A stretch of DNA of 64,000 nucleotides from RGIG4097 sp937885645 (GCA_937885645.1 CALABJ010000016.1:1-64000); one strand, 5' to 3'. Shown: positions 8,001 through 16,366, counted from the first letter of the stretch. Notes: a model not told the origin generated them from the letters alone. Translations and numbers: made by a program.

Positions 8001-9802
8001 GATTCGCCCACCTCCTTGAGTTCAAAATTAAAGTAATAATCGGGGATAATATAAATATCCGTATTAGCAAACAAGTCGCATTGCTCGGTTGTGAAAAGAA
8101 CGTTTTTAGAAACGTACAGAGCCTTGACATCGGGATAATTCGCCCAATTCGCTTGAAGCTCGTCCGCTTCTTCGTCGCTCATAACCATAATGTAATTGCT
8201 GCCGTCAATTTTAACGCCATGCTCAAGCTGAATCATTTCCGTCATGTGTTCTAAGAGAGCGTCGAAGAGATATTCCTCGTACCTTGATACAAAGTCGGTT
8301 TTATAATACTTAAGATTGAACGGCAACGCTTGATATTTACCATAGCCTTCTGCGACATTTTTGAGTCGGGGATAGGTTTTGGTATCACAAATATCATTCT
8401 CGTTATTTGTACATAAGATAAATTTACGAGTTCCGCCATCTTCAGCATTTAAAGCAATAACAGCATGTCCTGTGGTTGCACTTCCTGCAAAGAAATCCAA
8501 TACAGTTATATCGTCTTGGGGATATAGGCTTATAATTTGCTTCAGCAAATCTACGGGCTTTTTACCATTTGAAAATTCAACTGCGCCTTCTTTAGTGAGA
8601 TTGTTAATTCTCGAAGTATAATCCCAATATGTTCCTTGCAAAGATTTTTTATATAGAACACCATCTATAATTTCACTAATATCACCGAGCCAAGCGAATA
8701 ATCTGCACTTATCGCCCTTGTAAAACTGCTCATACAAAACGCCTCTGTTTTTGCCGGTCTTGGGAACATATTCAATAGAAACGACGTCGTCGGTAATCCC
8801 AAGTTCTTTTTTTGCGTTAATTACTCTTGTTCTGATAGAGGATTGAGCATCCTTTGCTTCAAAAATACAAGTTCCGTATTTATAGTAAACTTCTTTTTCG
8901 GTAAGACCTTCATCCACCATAATTTGTTTTACTGATTTAATAACGGCATTTTTTCTTGTGTATATTTTGATTTCGTTGCCATCACCGTCAACGGTAGAAC
9001 CTACATACTTTTTATCGCCTTTTTCCACTAAAACAGAGGTATAGTGCCAAGTCTTGCCTTCCGCACGATACTGCTCAACAACAGAACTCATTTCCGTATA
9101 GGTGTAAGCACCGTTAAACAAAGGTAAGAAGTCATAGGACTTTGCGTAAACAAGAATGTATTCGCAGTTTTTCTTAAAACGCTTGTCCTCGCCACCGCCG
9201 GATGCGCCTGCAATATTTTTCATATTGACACTTATGATATTTAAGAAATTGCTTTCGCCAAAAATATCATCGCAAAGGCACTTAAGCTGTGCCACCTCAA
9301 TATCGCTAATTTGAATAAAGATAACGCCTTTTTCGGAAAGAAGCTCTTTCGCAATCAATAAACGCTTTTCCATAAAGGAGAGCCATTTAGAGTGACGGAA
9401 AGAATCCTCCTCGGCGACATAGTTATCATCGTAAACAAAATCTTCGTGTCCTGTGTTGTATGGGGGATCGATATAGATTAAGTCGATAGCACCCTTGTGT
9501 GTTTTCTCCAAGAGATAAAGGCTATGCAAATTATCGCCTTCAAGCAGAAAGTTATAGCGATTATCAGGAACGAGAGAGATTTCTCGTTCAGGCACTTCCG
9601 TAAATACAGGAATGTTGGTTTGCATAGCAATATCGACATTTTCCTCGTGCTGCTCCCATACAAGTCCGTACTTTTTTGAAATGAGCGCATTGGCAATCTC
9701 ACCGAGAGCAATGAGCATCTCATCATCGGTTTTATGTTCTTCTTTGATTTTATCTAAAAACGCAAGCATACGCTGACGCTTTAACTGTGAAAGATTAGGC
9801 AT
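7994..9802 (-). CDS. mod: Type III DNA methyltransferase Mod subunit
   Basis: Site-specific DNA methyltransferase that sets the recognition sequence for Mod and Res. DPPYNTG (112-118) precedes the SAM-binding DFFAGSATTGH (436-446), the motif order of beta-class methyltransferases, typical for type III Mod. The 300 residues between hold the target recognition region. 602 residues is a normal family length. DPPY-type enzymes modify an exocyclic amine, usually adenine N6; the target site cannot be read from sequence. It is third in the operon, four bases after the small 96-residue gene. Confidence 0.94.
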   Translation of the reverse strand: MPNLSQLKRQRMLAFLDKIKEEHKTDDEMLIALGEIANALISKKYGLVWEQHEENVDIAMQTNIPVFTEVPEREISLVPDNRYNFLLEGDNLHSLYLLEKTHKGAIDLIYIDPPYNTGHEDFVYDDNYVAEEDSFRHSKWLSFMEKRLLIAKELLSEKGVIFIQISDIEVAQLKCLCDDIFGESNFLNIISVNMKNIAGASGGGEDKRFKKNCEYILVYAKSYDFLPLFNGAYTYTEMSSVVEQYRAEGKTWHYTSVLVEKGDKKYVGSTVDGDGNEIKIYTRKNAVIKSVKQIMVDEGLTEKEVYYKYGTCIFEAKDAQSSIRTRVINAKKELGITDDVVSIEYVPKTGKNRGVLYEQFYKGDKCRLFAWLGDISEIIDGVLYKKSLQGTYWDYTSRINNLTKEGAVEFSNGKKPVDLLKQIISLYPQDDITVLDFFAGSATTGHAVIALNAEDGGTRKFILCTNNENDICDTKTYPRLKNVAEGYGKYQALPFNLKYYKTDFVSRYEEYLFDALLEHMTEMIQLEHGVKIDGSNYIMVMSDEEADELQANWANYPDVKALYVSKNVLFTTEQCDLFANTDIYIIPDYYFNFELKEVGESW

Positions 9803-9805
9803 ATC

Positions 9806-10096
9806 TTATTCCTCGCAAAGCTTTTTATTTAATTTATCGAGAAGGTAAATCTGAATAGAAAAGAGATACCATGATATTTTCTCGGGTGTTTCGATGTACA
9901 AGGTGGCTTCGTTTACATTTAAGACCAAGTCGGCAATCGCAATATTGAAATCCGTAAAATGATGTTTTCTTAAAATATCAATCGCCTTTGAACGATCAAA
10001 CATTCCCGATAGGAAGTTTTGTATCTCTTGAATATCGTTGCGTAGTTGATTTATTTCATATGCTTTTTGTATTTCATTAGATGTCATTTTACTCAC
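9806..10096 (-). CDS. Small helical protein of the defence operon
   Basis: 96 residues starting MSKMTSNEIQKAYEINQLRN and ending DKLNKKLCEE, probably all helical. I do not recognise the family. It overlaps the upstream XRE regulator gene by 8 bases and lies four bases before mod, so it is translated with them. It could be a regulator partner or a modulator of Mod or Res; there is no direct evidence for either. Confidence 0.75.
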   Translation of the reverse strand: MSKMTSNEIQKAYEINQLRNDIQEIQNFLSGMFDRSKAIDILRKHHFTDFNIAIADLVLNVNEATLYIETPEKISWYLFSIQIYLLDKLNKKLCEE

Positions 10097-10292
10097 CTAC
10101 AATTTCCATAATATCGTCAAAAGAGCAATCCAAAGCAACGCAGATCTTCATGAGAGTTTCTGCGTTTACATTTTCGCCCTTGTTCAATTTGTTGAGAGTA
10201 TAGCTACTCAAGCCTGCCATTTGAACAAGGTCTTTTTTCTTTATATCCTTGTCAATTAACAATTTCCATAGCCTTTTGTAACTGATCGCCAT
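10089..10292 (-). CDS. XRE-family regulator of the defence operon
   Basis: 67-residue helix-turn-helix protein (Cro/C1 type). MAISYKRLWKLLIDKDI starts the fold; KKDLVQMAGLSSYTLNKLNKGE is the HTH core and VNAETLMKICVALDCSFDDI the following helices. I chose 10292 because GGAG precedes it; an upstream in-frame ATG adds 21 unlikely residues. It is first in the operon, like C-proteins that delay restriction until methylation is established. A dyad next to its -35 box (10356-10367) is a plausible operator, giving autoregulation. Confidence 0.88.
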   Translation of the reverse strand: MAISYKRLWKLLIDKDIKKKDLVQMAGLSSYTLNKLNKGENVNAETLMKICVALDCSFDDIMEIVGE

Positions 10293-10326
10293 AATAACGC
10301 TCCTTTTACAAGTATTCGATAAAATC

Positions 10327-10367
10327 ATTATAGCATATATCGCAAATAAAATCAATGCAAAATTGCA
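10327..10367 (-). promoter_or_regulatory. Defence operon promoter with candidate operator
   Basis: Minus-strand TTGATT (10355-10350), 17 bases, TATAAT (10332-10327). Immediately upstream is TGCAA-AA-TTGCA (10356-10367), a perfect five-base dyad that could bind the XRE protein encoded just downstream. Confidence 0.7.
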
Positions 10368-10430
10368 ACTTCGCTCAATTTTACTCTAAAATAATTTGCT
10401 CGAATAAAATTTTTTTGGGAAATTTTCGTC

Positions 10431-10608
10431 TCAGGGTGGTCACTTGCCTCAAAAAACTACTTTTACTATAGTGAGGGGATAAAATTTTTTCTCATCAGGG
10501 TGTCCACCTCAACTTAAAAACGGCTTTTATAATAGTAAGGGGATAAATTTTCAATTAGACCGTGTACTGATCGTGAAAAATCGGCTTTTACAATGGTGAG
10601 GGATAAAA
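10431..10608 (+). repeat. Three tandem ~60-base repeats, iteron- or promoter-like
   Basis: Units begin near 10431, 10495 and 10556. Each has a TCAGGGTG-like head, an A5 run and a tail TTTTAYWATAGTGAGGGGATAAA (tails start at 10461, 10525 and 10586). The tail contains a -10-like hexamer (TACTAT, TATAAT, TACAAT). They precede the winged-helix gene at 10652. They could be replication iterons, repeated regulator sites or stacked promoters. Confidence 0.6.
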
Positions 10609-10651
10609 TAAAAATACACACATTTTTAAGTTCAACAATAGGAGATAAAAA

Positions 10652-10939
10652 ATGCGAAACAAAAACTTCTTTATGATACCCAATCGAATATTCTCACTCG
10701 GATTAAAGCCAAAGGAATTTGCCGTCTACTGTTGCCTTATCCGTCATAGCGACAGAGAGAAAAACTGTTGCTTTCCGTCAAGGCGGTTGATCGCACAGGA
10801 ATGCAATATGGATAAGAAAACGGTAGACTCGGCAATCAAGGGCTTGGAAGAACGTGAGCTTGTGAAAAAGGTCTGCCGACAACGTGAGAACAGAACACGG
10901 ACAAGCAATCTCTATTATGTTTTCAAGCAAATTGAATAG
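10652..10939 (+). CDS. Winged-helix (HTH_36-type) protein
   Basis: 95 residues: a start MRNKNFFMIPNRIFSLGLKP, then a helix-turn-helix (SRRLIAQECNMDKKTVDSAIKGLEERELV) and a basic wing. This form is common in Clostridia integrative elements and plasmids, as a short replication- or transfer-associated DNA binder resembling the N-terminal domain of replication initiators. AGGAG stands before the ATG. The three tandem repeats directly upstream are its likely binding sites. A replication role is inferred. Confidence 0.75.
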   Translation: MRNKNFFMIPNRIFSLGLKPKEFAVYCCLIRHSDREKNCCFPSRRLIAQECNMDKKTVDSAIKGLEERELVKKVCRQRENRTRTSNLYYVFKQIE

Positions 10940-11778
10940 CGTAAAATTTGTATCGGTATAGTGTAAGATTTTCGTAGCAATAACAAGACACAGGAGAACA
11001 AGAGCATTACAACAGAAAAGAAAGAATATATAGGCAAGCAATGACCAATGGCTCTCAAAGGTTTCACGGCAATAGCATCACACATAAGAGCGTGCGAATG
11101 GCAATGAGTCGGCGTATTGTTTTTTTCTTTTCTGCCGTAACCAAAGGATCAAATGAAGATTGAAAATTGAATATCAGGCTCAAAAAGTAAGCCTCGAGTC
11201 AAGGATTTTGAAAAAGAAAGTTCGGGGCAAGGCAAACACCCTACCCCTACCGAGAATGGTGCAAAAGGCACGTCATACAGCGTTGATTTTAACCGCAAAA
11301 AGCCCAATCACAACAGCGGTTTTGAAGAAAAAAACTCGTGGGTAAGGTAAATGCCCAACCGAAATGAGAACGGTGAAAAAACGCAGAGCGTTCGGGCGAT
11401 TTTCACCCCAAAATCGAAGATAAATGGCAAGGTCAAGGAAGCAGGCGAAAAAGCAAGCAAAAAGCCATATTGGGCGAAATTCGGGAGAAACGCAGAACAC
11501 AGAACAAAGCGAGAACTCTCGATTTTCGCAGGGTAGAAAATCAAGCAGGTTAAAGAGTCTGGGTCGTAAACGCCCCCCGACTCGGCTCACAACGGACGGC
11601 AACTGCCGACCGTACAAGGAGTTTCGGCACTTTCGCACTCTCAAAAAAATGTGGGTCGATTTTTCGCCTATGGGGGCGGTTAGGGTGTCGTAAATATCAA
11701 AAATGCCCTGTTTTCAAAGGAAAAACAGGGTGTCACGATAGGCGTCAAAACAACACAACGATAAAAGGAGATGGGATT
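10940..11778. other. Long stretch without a convincing gene
   Basis: 839 bases. Open frames here (for example 11160-11345, 11273-11644, 11351-11536) lack ribosome binding sites, overlap one another and show no recognisable protein. A hairpin CCCTGTTTT / AAAACAGGG lies near 11707-11731. It may hold decayed element genes, an origin or an untranslated RNA. I see nothing firmer. Confidence 0.4.
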
Positions 11779-12000
11779 ATGGAGTTTTGGAAAAATTGGA
11801 ATATCGAAGAATTGAACAGAAGATACGAAAGAAGAATGAAAAGATTAGAAGAAGAAAATGATGAAACTTCCCGTTATGCAATTGGATATGCGTATAAGGT
11901 TGACGGCGTAATATATCCCGTATGCGCCTACTTTCCTATGGGCAATTTCGATGAAGCTGACAAGAAAATTAAATACCTTATTTCAGGAGGCAAAAAGTGA
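11779..12000 (+). CDS. Small hypothetical protein of the element
   Basis: 73 residues, MEFWKNWNIEELNRRYERRM then a basic/acidic helix and a compact C-terminal part (YAYKVDGVIYPVCAYFP). Preceded by AAAGGAG with good spacing, so probably expressed. No family recognised. It lies 125 bases before the recombinase and reads the same way. Confidence 0.65.
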   Translation: MEFWKNWNIEELNRRYERRMKRLEEENDETSRYAIGYAYKVDGVIYPVCAYFPMGNFDEADKKIKYLISGGKK

Positions 12001-12125
12001 AAAAGAAACCGAAAAATTTTCAAAAAAGTGCTGGACTTTTCGCAAGAATTTTGGTATGTTGTGGTTGAGTCCTATTCGGTTGAATTTTCAAGAGCGACAC
12101 CTCGCTCGAAAGGAGAAATAGGATT

Positions 12126-13811
12126 ATGAAAACAACCGAAATGAATAAAAATTTAATAACTGCTCTTTACTGCCGTTTGTCCCAAGAGGATGAACAGCAA
12201 GGCGAATCCAACAGCATTACCAATCAGAAATTGATATTGCAGAAGTATGCCGAAGACCACCGCTTTCCAAACATCCGCTTTTATATCGATGACGGATATT
12301 CGGGTGCAAACTTCAACCGCCCGGATTTCAAGCGAATGATGTCAGACGTGGAGAACGGAAAGGTCGGAATCGTTATCGTAAAAGACCAATCCCGACTCGG
12401 CAGAGATTATTTGCAGACGGGAATGCTGATGGAGATAACCTTCCCACAATACGACGTGCGTTTTATTGCCGTAAACGATGGTGTGGATAGCATCAACGGT
12501 GTAAGCGATTTTTCAGGAATAAAGAATTACTTCAACGATTTCTATGCCCGTGACACAAGCCGAAAAATACGAGCCGTACAAAAAGCTAAAGGCGAACGTG
12601 GCGAAAGAGTCGGAACGACCATACCATACGGATACTTAAAAAATCCCGAATACAAGGGTAATCAAAAGGAACACCCGTTGCTTATAGTCGATCCCGAAAC
12701 CGCACCTATCGTAAAACGGATATTCGATATGTACGCAAGCGGAATAGGCATCGTAAAAATCTGTGATATTCTCTCAAAAGAGAAAATCATATCGCCAAGC
12801 GTTTATATCTTCCAACGGACAGGCGGTAGAATCGGAAAACCGGATCTCACACGACCATATCACTGGGCGCAGAACAGCGTTCGCAAGATGTTATCCAATC
12901 AAGAGTATGTTGGCGATACAGTCAATTTCAAGACTTATACCAAGTCCAACAAGCTCAAGAAAAGGCTGAAAAACTCACCCGAAAATATCCTTGTTTTCAG
13001 AGATACGCATGAGGCGATCATTGACAGAAAAACTTTTGACATAGTCCAACGGCACTTTGCAGGACGGAAACGCCCCGACAAGCAAGGCGAGATGGATAAG
13101 TATGCAGGTTATCTCTTCTGCGGTGAATGCGGAAAACGCTTATATCTCCATAGGTCAAAATCGTTTGACGAATCCAAGAATAACTTTATGTGTGGTGGAT
13201 ATCAAAGCCGAACTACCGATTGCACCTCGCATTATATCCGTGAAAGCGTGCTTGATGAAATCGTACTGCGGAATCTTCGTCAGGTAACTGAATTCGCAAG
13301 AGAACGTACCGAGGAATTCTACGCAATGGCAACCGCTAACGGCGAAGCTGAAGCCGAGAGATTTTATAAGGCGGCAAAAAGAGAAAAACAGCAGCTTGAA
13401 AAGCGTATCAAGGAGCTTGACAATATCATCCGATGCTTATACGAGGATAGAGTCTGCGGAAGAATCACTCCCGAACGCTACGATACAATGGCAAGTGGAT
13501 ACGAGCAAGAGCAAACCACATTAAAAGAAAAGCTGATAGCCGTGAACGACGGTATCAGCAAAATGGATATGCGAGATAATTGCATCAGGGAATTCATTGC
13601 AAAGGCAAAACAGTATATTGAGATGCCTACGCTGACACCCGAACTGCTCCGAGTATTTATCCGTAAGATAGAAGTCTTTGAGAAAATGGAAAAATACTCA
13701 AGGAAAGTCGGCAATCTCATCAATATCCACTATGCATTCCAACTTCCCGAACAGGACGGAATGCCGATACTCAAGATGCTACTTCTAAGCAATATGAGAG
13801 AAACTGCGTAA
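12126..13811 (+). CDS. Large serine recombinase (TnpX/TndX-like)
   Basis: Catalyses integration and excision of the element through a phosphoserine intermediate. The N-terminal resolvase domain has YCRLSQED with catalytic Ser19, DGYSGANFNRP, and DQSRLGRD (Arg90, Arg93). Next come a Recombinase domain (about 160-300), a zinc ribbon (CGECGKRL followed by CGGYQSRTTDC), a coiled coil rich in Glu and Lys, and a C-terminal DUF4368-like end (VFIRKIEVFEKMEKYSRKVG). 561 residues is normal for the family. Preceded by AAAGGAG. It sits at the right edge of the element, 50 bases from the end site, as expected for an integrase. Confidence 0.94.
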   Translation: MKTTEMNKNLITALYCRLSQEDEQQGESNSITNQKLILQKYAEDHRFPNIRFYIDDGYSGANFNRPDFKRMMSDVENGKVGIVIVKDQSRLGRDYLQTGMLMEITFPQYDVRFIAVNDGVDSINGVSDFSGIKNYFNDFYARDTSRKIRAVQKAKGERGERVGTTIPYGYLKNPEYKGNQKEHPLLIVDPETAPIVKRIFDMYASGIGIVKICDILSKEKIISPSVYIFQRTGGRIGKPDLTRPYHWAQNSVRKMLSNQEYVGDTVNFKTYTKSNKLKKRLKNSPENILVFRDTHEAIIDRKTFDIVQRHFAGRKRPDKQGEMDKYAGYLFCGECGKRLYLHRSKSFDESKNNFMCGGYQSRTTDCTSHYIRESVLDEIVLRNLRQVTEFARERTEEFYAMATANGEAEAERFYKAAKREKQQLEKRIKELDNIIRCLYEDRVCGRITPERYDTMASGYEQEQTTLKEKLIAVNDGISKMDMRDNCIREFIAKAKQYIEMPTLTPELLRVFIRKIEVFEKMEKYSRKVGNLINIHYAFQLPEQDGMPILKMLLLSNMRETA

Positions 13812-13818
13812 AAAAGCA

Positions 13819-13849
13819 GTACACGGAAGGCAAAATGCCTTCCGTGTAC
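13819..13849 (+). other. Perfect 13-bp hairpin after the recombinase
   Basis: GTACACGGAAGGC (13819-13831) and GCCTTCCGTGTAC (13837-13849) pair perfectly around a five-base loop. No T run follows directly. It may help terminate the recombinase message or belong to the attachment region. Confidence 0.6.
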
Positions 13850-13860
13850 ATACCGCCCCG

Positions 13861-13908
13861 AATTCTCCGTTAAGAACACAACGGAAAATGGTCGGGTTTT
13901 TTGTTTAC
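13861..13908 (+). other. Right end site of the element with terminator
   Basis: Inverted counterpart of 2691-2740. It also folds as TCCGTT / AACGGA inside CCCGA / TCGGG, followed by TTTTTTG, so it terminates transcripts from the recombinase. It ends 12 bases before the thiN stop codon. Confidence 0.6.
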
Positions 13909-13920
13909 TTTATTTTTTGT

Positions 13921-14517
13921 TTACTTGTTGTGGCAAAACACCAGCACTGCCCCTTGTGTCACTTTGAAAGACACTGTCTTTTGGCAGGTGACGTTGGACA
14001 CTCCTCTTGTGTCAATGGGGGTCAAAGTCAAGTTGTCAAGAGGATATTCAAGGCCAACAGACTCCGTCACAGTGGCACTGCCACCATAGGGCAATATAGA
14101 CAAGGTCGTGCCTTCGGGCAAATGGTAGCAACCCACACCTTTTTCAAAGTGCACCACAAAGTCTTTTTCCACTGCTCTTGCCTTTGCCCCCAAACTGTCT
14201 GCAAGGGCAAGCAAGGTCAAATTGCCAAGGACGTGATCCTGTCTTCCGCCAAAGACTCCGTAAAAGTCTATGGCGTCTGCGCCGAATTTTTCTATTGTGC
14301 TCTTGACGGCGAGAGTGCCGTCTGTGTCGTTTTTCTTTGGATTGTGGCGGATGATTTCCACTCCCTCTGAAGTTGAAGAAAAGGAGTCAAAATCCCCAAC
14401 CAAAAGATGGGGTGTCACAGGACACACCGTCATACCTCCGTCAGCGCACACCACTTTGTCTGCGCCTTCAAAAAAATCCACTTTTGAACCGCTATTCAAA
14501 AAAATCGCTACCTTCAT
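13921..14517 (-). CDS. thiN: Thiamine pyrophosphokinase
   Basis: Transfers pyrophosphate from ATP to thiamine, giving thiamine pyrophosphate. Family motifs: ADGG (25-28), GDFDS (41-45), KNDTD (62-66) and GGRQDH (90-95), followed by the beta-sandwich thiamine-binding part. 198 residues is slightly short but complete. There is no Shine-Dalgarno sequence; a promoter ends six bases before the ATG, suggesting leaderless translation. It converges on thiT across the inserted element, so import and activation of thiamine were probably adjacent before insertion. Confidence 0.92.
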   Translation of the reverse strand: MKVAIFLNSGSKVDFFEGADKVVCADGGMTVCPVTPHLLVGDFDSFSSTSEGVEIIRHNPKKNDTDGTLAVKSTIEKFGADAIDFYGVFGGRQDHVLGNLTLLALADSLGAKARAVEKDFVVHFEKGVGCYHLPEGTTLSILPYGGSATVTESVGLEYPLDNLTLTPIDTRGVSNVTCQKTVSFKVTQGAVLVFCHNK

Positions 14518-14523
14518 AAGACA

Positions 14524-14551
14524 ATTTTAACACAAAAACATAGTTTTTCAA
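14524..14551 (-). promoter_or_regulatory. thiN promoter (leaderless)
   Basis: Minus-strand TTGAAA (14551-14546), 16 bases, TAAAAT (14529-14524), then six bases to the ATG at 14517. Confidence 0.6.
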
Positions 14552-14624
14552 GCAAAAAAAGAAGATAAGAGTTGAATTTGGTTTTTTCCTGTGCTAAAAT
14601 CAATTTACTAAAGGGAGGTGCGTT

Positions 14625-15548
14625 ATGCAACAGTTCAAGTTGAAGAGTTTTGACGGCTATGAAATTTTTGTCACGCTGTGGGATGACGTGTCCTCACCAA
14701 AAGGTGTCATCCAACTCTGTCACGGCATGAGTGAATATGCAGGCATGTACGATATGCTTGCCACCTATCTCAACAGCCGTGGATATATCTGCTTTGCAGA
14801 CGACCACCGTGGACACGGCAGGACTGAAAGTGACAAGGACCGTGGCAGACACCCCGGCAACGTCTTCAAAAAGACCCTTAATGACCAACTCTTTTTCCGC
14901 GAGTGGCTCATTGAGAAATATTCCCTCCCCGTGTTCTTCTATGGACACAGTTATGGCTCATTCATCGGTCAGGCATTTGCCCAGGCAGGCACAGACTGCA
15001 AGGCTATCGGCCTTGGTGGCACTGGATACTGCAACCCCGCTTTCGCCCTTGGCAAGGTGGCAGTTGCGCCCATAGCCCTTGTGGCAGGCAAATGGCGTCC
15101 TAAATTCCTCTTGAAGGTTGGGGACAAAATGATGAGATACAAAGGGGACAACTTCCCTTGCGCTTGGCTCTCTCGTGACCCCGAGTGGCGCAAGAAGCAC
15201 ATCGAGGATCAGTATTCACAAGCCAATATGAGCGTGGGCTTCTCCTTCCATATGATGAACGAGACAAGCAAACTCTACTCAAAGAAATCCGCCTCACACC
15301 TCACCCCTATGACCTCAATCGGTATGTTCTGTGGGGACAAGGACCCTGTGGGTGGCAACGGCAAAGGCGTGAAAAAACTGGACAAATTCTACAAGAAGTA
15401 CGGCATAAACACCGAAATGCACCTCTACCCCGGTGGCAGACACGAAATGCACGGCGAAACCAACCGCGAAGAAGTGTGGAAAGACATCGCCGACTTCTTT
15501 GACAAATTCATCATCTACAGCCAAACCACCATAGACGACCTTATGTAA
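14625..15548 (+). CDS. Alpha/beta hydrolase, lysophospholipase/monoacylglycerol lipase-like
   Basis: 307 residues of serine hydrolase fold. The nucleophile elbow is GHSYG with Ser109; CHGMSEYAG at 32-40 gives the oxyanion region; DDHRGHGRTE is typical of the Hydrolase_4 family; the acid is in CGDKDPVGG (about 236-243) and the base is His273 in PGGRHEMHGE. Members cleave monoacylglycerols or lysophospholipids; the substrate here is unknown. There is no signal peptide, so it is cytoplasmic. Good GGGAGG before the ATG. Single gene with a terminator at 15578. Confidence 0.85.
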   Translation: MQQFKLKSFDGYEIFVTLWDDVSSPKGVIQLCHGMSEYAGMYDMLATYLNSRGYICFADDHRGHGRTESDKDRGRHPGNVFKKTLNDQLFFREWLIEKYSLPVFFYGHSYGSFIGQAFAQAGTDCKAIGLGGTGYCNPAFALGKVAVAPIALVAGKWRPKFLLKVGDKMMRYKGDNFPCAWLSRDPEWRKKHIEDQYSQANMSVGFSFHMMNETSKLYSKKSASHLTPMTSIGMFCGDKDPVGGNGKGVKKLDKFYKKYGINTEMHLYPGGRHEMHGETNREEVWKDIADFFDKFIIYSQTTIDDLM

Positions 15549-15551
15549 ACG

Positions 15552-15576
15552 TATCTTGCTTTGCAAGAAATAAAAA
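15552..15576. repeat. 25-base exact repeat, copy B
   Basis: Identical to 258-282. It lies between the hydrolase stop and its terminator. Confidence 0.5.
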
Positions 15577-15577
15577 A

Positions 15578-15602
15578 GGCACTCATTCGAGTGCCTTTTA
15601 TT
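15578..15602 (+). terminator. Terminator of the lipase-like gene
   Basis: GGCACTC (15578-15584) pairs with GAGTGCC (15589-15595) and is flanked by an A run and TTTTATTATT; it can work in both directions, serving the GtrA-like gene too. Confidence 0.85.
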
Positions 15603-15614
15603 ATTATCAAAATC

Positions 15615-16337
15615 TTATTCTTGGTCTGCGGCGGCTTCTTCCACTGCAGGTGCTTCGGTTTCTTCTGCGGGGGTGTCAAGGACGTCTTCTGCAGGGGTTT
15701 CTGCGTCTTCAACTGCTTCTGCTGTTTCATCGGCAGGTGCTTCTTCGCTTTCCTCTTTCTTTTCTTCCTTGTGGCGCATAATGACAAACTTGTCCATAAG
15801 GAACACGATAACAAAGTCTGCCATGCTATACATAATCATTGAGATTGTATATGCCCAATCACCAAGAACGCCATTTGATGCTTTGAGGAGTGCATCGCCA
15901 AGAGGTGTTCCAATGATGGTTTCAACAATGATAAGCACAACAACCATGATTGTGTATGATACTGCACTGAAAATCTTGTTGTTGTTTGCATTGAATGTCT
16001 TTTTGCGGTTCATAACAAAAGAAATAACCTTTGCTACGATGTTTGCGACGAGGAATGAAATGAAAAGTCCAAGTGCCTGAGGCTCGAAGGGCCAAATATT
16101 GACCACTTGGTCAAGGCTCTTAAGCGCAACGTTGAAGATTGCTTGCACTGCAAGTTGTGACACAAATGCAAGAATTGAGAACACCATAAACAAAATAGCT
16201 TGCATTAAGGTTTTGTGGGTGTTTACATAATCAACTGCCTTTTTCACTTTGGGATGTTTGTCAACATAAGCGTTCCACTTTGTGCCAAACTTTGCTTTCA
16301 TTTCTGCGATTTTTTCTTTGAGTGTTGAGTTTGCCAT
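15615..16337 (-). CDS. GtrA-like membrane protein with acidic tail
   Basis: 240 residues. Four hydrophobic segments between residues 40 and 185, with the GtrA signature FVMNRKKTF after the second. GtrA proteins are thought to move lipid-linked sugars or take part in cell-wall glycan modification; the role here is not shown by neighbours. The C-terminal ~55 residues are almost only Glu, Ala, Asp, Pro and Thr (EESEEAPADETAEAVEDAE), which is not part of the usual family. GGGAGAG precedes the ATG. Confidence 0.7.
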   Translation of the reverse strand: MANSTLKEKIAEMKAKFGTKWNAYVDKHPKVKKAVDYVNTHKTLMQAILFMVFSILAFVSQLAVQAIFNVALKSLDQVVNIWPFEPQALGLFISFLVANIVAKVISFVMNRKKTFNANNNKIFSAVSYTIMVVVLIIVETIIGTPLGDALLKASNGVLGDWAYTISMIMYSMADFVIVFLMDKFVIMRHKEEKKEESEEAPADETAEAVEDAETPAEDVLDTPAEETEAPAVEEAAADQE

Positions 16338-16366
16338 ATTGCTCTCTCCCTATATTTATCTTGATT

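Larger units (their letters stand above)
2691..13908. mobile_element. Integrated element with defence operon and serine recombinase
   Basis: Bounded by two similar sites in inverted orientation (2691-2740 and 13861-13908). It carries a large serine recombinase next to the right site, a winged-helix protein behind three tandem repeats, a type III restriction-modification pair and a SIR2 protein. The element lies exactly between the convergent genes thiT and thiN, which would otherwise be neighbours. No conjugation, relaxase or capsid genes are seen, so it may be a mobilisable island or the remnant of a larger one. Boundaries are inferred from sequence only. Confidence 0.65.

Noticed and set aside
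10431..10608. Possible CRISPR array
   Set aside because: Only three units, imperfect, with no uniform spacers and no cas genes in the window.
11273..11644. Minus-strand open frame of 123 codons in the element
   Set aside because: No ribosome binding site, unusual composition and overlap with other equally weak frames.
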